Assembly: GCA_013791775.1 (NCBI GenBank)
Contig: VMTE01000025.1
Location: forward strand, 18,255 to 82,254
Origin: Hyphomonas sp.
GTDB taxonomy: Bacteria; Pseudomonadota; Alphaproteobacteria; Caulobacterales; Hyphomonadaceae
DNA: 64,000 nt
Direction: 5' to 3'
The position numbers were made by a program, and so were the translations under genes. Positions 62,196-64,000 of the stretch are shown one piece after another (position 1 is the stretch's first letter; each line of letters opens with the position of its first letter). The notes below the pieces were generated by a model. The model was not told the origin of the DNA. It saw only the letters and a list, made by a program, of their open reading frames with translations, and ran no database searches.

Positions 62196-63926
62196 ATGAC
62201 TGGTGAGTCCCCCGTAATCTCGTGGAACAGCAACCGAACCGTTCGTGAAAAGATGGACGGGCCGCAAGGCCTGATCGTAAGCGGCGGAACCGTTCAATGG
62301 CAGGCCATCGACTGGACTGCCGCCTATCGAACCGTCAGGACGCTGCGCCGGAGAATCTACCGGGCGACTGAAATGCGGGACTGGAAGAAAGTCCGCTCAC
62401 TGCAAAAGCTGATGCTGCGCAGCCGGGCGAACCTGTTTCTCTCCATCCGAAGGGTCAGCCAGATCAATCGAGGGAAAGGCACTCCAGGTGTCGATGCGCG
62501 AACCGCACTGACACCGGCCGAGCGAGCCGACCTTGCGAACGAGATGGTGAACCTCAAGGCATGGAAGCCTCTTCCGGCCCGGAGGGTGTATATCCCGAAA
62601 GCCAACGGCAAGAAGCGGCCGCTTGGAATCCCGTCCCTTATCGACCGGTGCCAGCAAGCGATTGTGCTGAATGCACTTGAGCCCTGCTGGGAAGCACAGT
62701 TCGAGGGGACAAGTTACGGGTTCCGGCCCGGTCGGGGCGTCCATGACGCCATCGAACGGATACATCTGGCAACGAAATCCGGCTCTAATCGGGTCTGGGT
62801 TCTCGATGCCGATATCAAAGGCTGCTTCGACAATATCGACCACAACGCCCTGATGGAGGCCATCGGCAACTTCCCCGCAAGGGGAATGATCCGCCGCTGG
62901 CTGAAAGCAGGCTATGTGGAAGATGGCGTCTTCAATGCCACCGAACAGGGCACGCCGCAGGGTGGGGTCATCAGCCCCCTCCTCGCGAACATCGCTCTGC
63001 ACGGAATGGAAGAAGCGCTGGGCATTGAGTATCGCGGCGGCGTCAGCGCCACCACGATCAAACCTCACTGTCCCGTCTTTGTGCGGTATGCGGACGACTT
63101 TGTCGTCATCTGCCACACGAAGGAAGATGCGCATGAGGCCAGGACACGCGTTGCGGCCTTCCTTTCCGGGCGCGGTCTTCACCTCTCTGAGGAGAAGACC
63201 AGCATCCGGCACATACGGGAAGGCTTCGACTTCCTCGGCTTCAATGTCCGTTCCTACACGGTGTCCGACCGCGCCGCTGGCACGAAGACCCTGATCAAGC
63301 CTTCCAAGGCCGCCGTTAAGGCGTTCCGGAAAAAGCTGAGGGACCTGTTCCGCGCCCATGTCGGTACGGATCAGGGGCAGCTGATCTCAGCTGCCAACCC
63401 GGTGATACGTGGATGGTGCAATTACTACCGCTACAGTGTCGCCTCACGGATCTTTGCGGAGATCGAACACTACGTCCATGTTCGGCAACGTCGCTGGTGC
63501 CACCGTGCCCATGCGAGGAAGTTGAAACACTGGTGGATGCGGAAGTACTTCGGGCGGCACTATAACTGCCCGAACTTCAGCTACACCTTCATGGACAAGC
63601 AGTCTGGTGCGTTCATGATCCACCCGGCCGCGATCAAGATCGTGCGCTGGACGATGGTGAAACATCGCAACTCTCCCGACGATCCATCTCGTGCCGACTA
63701 CTGGCGCGGGCGGGAACGCCGGACCGGAGGGACTGACCTCACGCGCAGCTGGCAGAAGGTCGCGCAGCAGCAAAGGCACAAATGCCCGACCTGCCGCGAG
63801 AGCCTCTACAACGGCGATACCATCCGCATGTCTCATCGCGATGGGGACAGGAAGAATGGCTCCTACCGGAACCTCGCTCTTGTCCATGCCGACTGCCGCC
63901 GCGCGGCAAAACAGGGACTTGCTTGA
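62196..63926 (+). CDS. ltrA: Group II intron reverse transcriptase/maturase with HNH endonuclease
   Basis: 576 residues. RT_N region (about 33-90, WQAIDWTAAYRTVRTLRRRI), finger/palm RT domain with TPGVD (96-100), QGTPQGG (251-257) and the catalytic YADD (298-301), maturase X domain (about 365-480, IRGWCNYYRYSVASRIF), and a C-terminal HNH endonuclease with C530, C533, H547, H564 and C567. It helps intron splicing, nicks target DNA and copies the intron. The first Met is at 62196; a second at 62253 is also possible. The stop codon TGA overlaps the start of domain V. Confidence 0.95.
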   Translation: MTGESPVISWNSNRTVREKMDGPQGLIVSGGTVQWQAIDWTAAYRTVRTLRRRIYRATEMRDWKKVRSLQKLMLRSRANLFLSIRRVSQINRGKGTPGVDARTALTPAERADLANEMVNLKAWKPLPARRVYIPKANGKKRPLGIPSLIDRCQQAIVLNALEPCWEAQFEGTSYGFRPGRGVHDAIERIHLATKSGSNRVWVLDADIKGCFDNIDHNALMEAIGNFPARGMIRRWLKAGYVEDGVFNATEQGTPQGGVISPLLANIALHGMEEALGIEYRGGVSATTIKPHCPVFVRYADDFVVICHTKEDAHEARTRVAAFLSGRGLHLSEEKTSIRHIREGFDFLGFNVRSYTVSDRAAGTKTLIKPSKAAVKAFRKKLRDLFRAHVGTDQGQLISAANPVIRGWCNYYRYSVASRIFAEIEHYVHVRQRRWCHRAHARKLKHWWMRKYFGRHYNCPNFSYTFMDKQSGAFMIHPAAIKIVRWTMVKHRNSPDDPSRADYWRGRERRTGGTDLTRSWQKVAQQQRHKCPTCRESLYNGDTIRMSHRDGDRKNGSYRNLALVHADCRRAAKQGLA

Positions 63927-63958
63927 GCCGTGTGCGGGGAAACTTGCAAGCACGGTTC
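63925..63958 (+). ncRNA. Group II intron domain V
   Basis: 34-nt hairpin GAGCCGTGTGCGG-GGAAAC-...-CACGGTTC with the catalytic AGC triad at 63926-63928, a GAAA loop (63938-63941) and a two-base bulge in the stem. It lies directly after the maturase ORF, and domain VI with its branch-point A (63993) follows. Confidence 0.92.
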
Positions 63959-64000
63959 TGAGGGGGCGGGCCGGTGGCAACACCGGCCTGCTACCCGACA

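Larger units (their letters stand above)
61669..63999 (+). mobile_element. Group II intron inserted in ardA
   Basis: The 5' end GTGCGAC (61669-61675) matches the GUGYG consensus. Next come an RNA-structure region (61669-62195), the reverse transcriptase ORF, domain V (63925-63958) and domain VI (63959-63999) with a bulged A at 63993, seven bases from the 3' end GAC. Length 2331 bp. The domain V sequence and 5' end look like the bacterial chloroplast-like class. All parts seem intact, so splicing and retromobility are plausible. Confidence 0.9.

Overview
The window is GC-rich chromosomal DNA of an alphaproteobacterium, most likely from the Hyphomonadaceae/Caulobacterales side. This is inferred from gene content and order: crotonyl-CoA carboxylase/reductase beside ethylmalonyl-CoA mutase, the envC-ctpA-polysaccharide deacetylase-rppH order, a hemC-hemD-mic60-hemY operon, a TorF porin and several alphaproteobacterial DUF families. 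No 16S gene is present, so the genus is open.

1-40 kb is mostly core chromosome. It opens with two ethylmalonyl-CoA pathway enzymes (ecm partial, ccr), then glycolysis (gap, pgk, class I aldolase). Scattered genes follow for thiamine (thiE), an inositol monophosphatase, a Baeyer-Villiger-type flavoprotein, an SDR, an ABC exporter, rpmE, surface polysaccharide (GT2, O-antigen ligase), thrS, yidD and an Fe-S scaffold. The cysS-phosphatase-exoD operon is preceded by a 16-codon leader peptide that ends in five cysteines within six codons. folE comes next, then a long minus-strand block running lipoprotein-GNAT-hypothetical-envC-ctpA-deacetylase-rppH-hydrolase-aminotransferase-sulfotransferase, then mdh and yccA.

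41.03-47.56 kb looks like a small integrated island at the 3' end of tRNA-Leu(CAA). A copy of the tRNA 3' end lies at 41032-41053 and a P4-type integrase sits next to the tRNA. Cargo is a REC-GGDEF-EAL protein, a CHASE4 histidine kinase and a TorF-family porin. A P1-family peptidase lacking its N-terminal half lies just outside the left end.

47.6-57.05 kb is core again: exoD paralogue, dsbB, acyl-CoA dehydrogenase, a DUF885 lipoprotein, and hemC-hemD-mic60-hemY.

57.1 kb to the end is accessory. An intact tRNA-Thr(CGU) is followed by the 3' fragment of a tRNA-Arg(CCG). Each is trailed by a tandem pair of 11-bp repeats of the kind found at integrase attachment sites. An AT-richer segment then carries two divergent genes with HEPN-like motifs (a defence candidate) and an exported protein with 32-residue cysteine repeats. 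Last is an ardA antirestriction gene interrupted by a group II intron (61669-63999) whose reverse transcriptase is complete. The intron ends one base before the window does.
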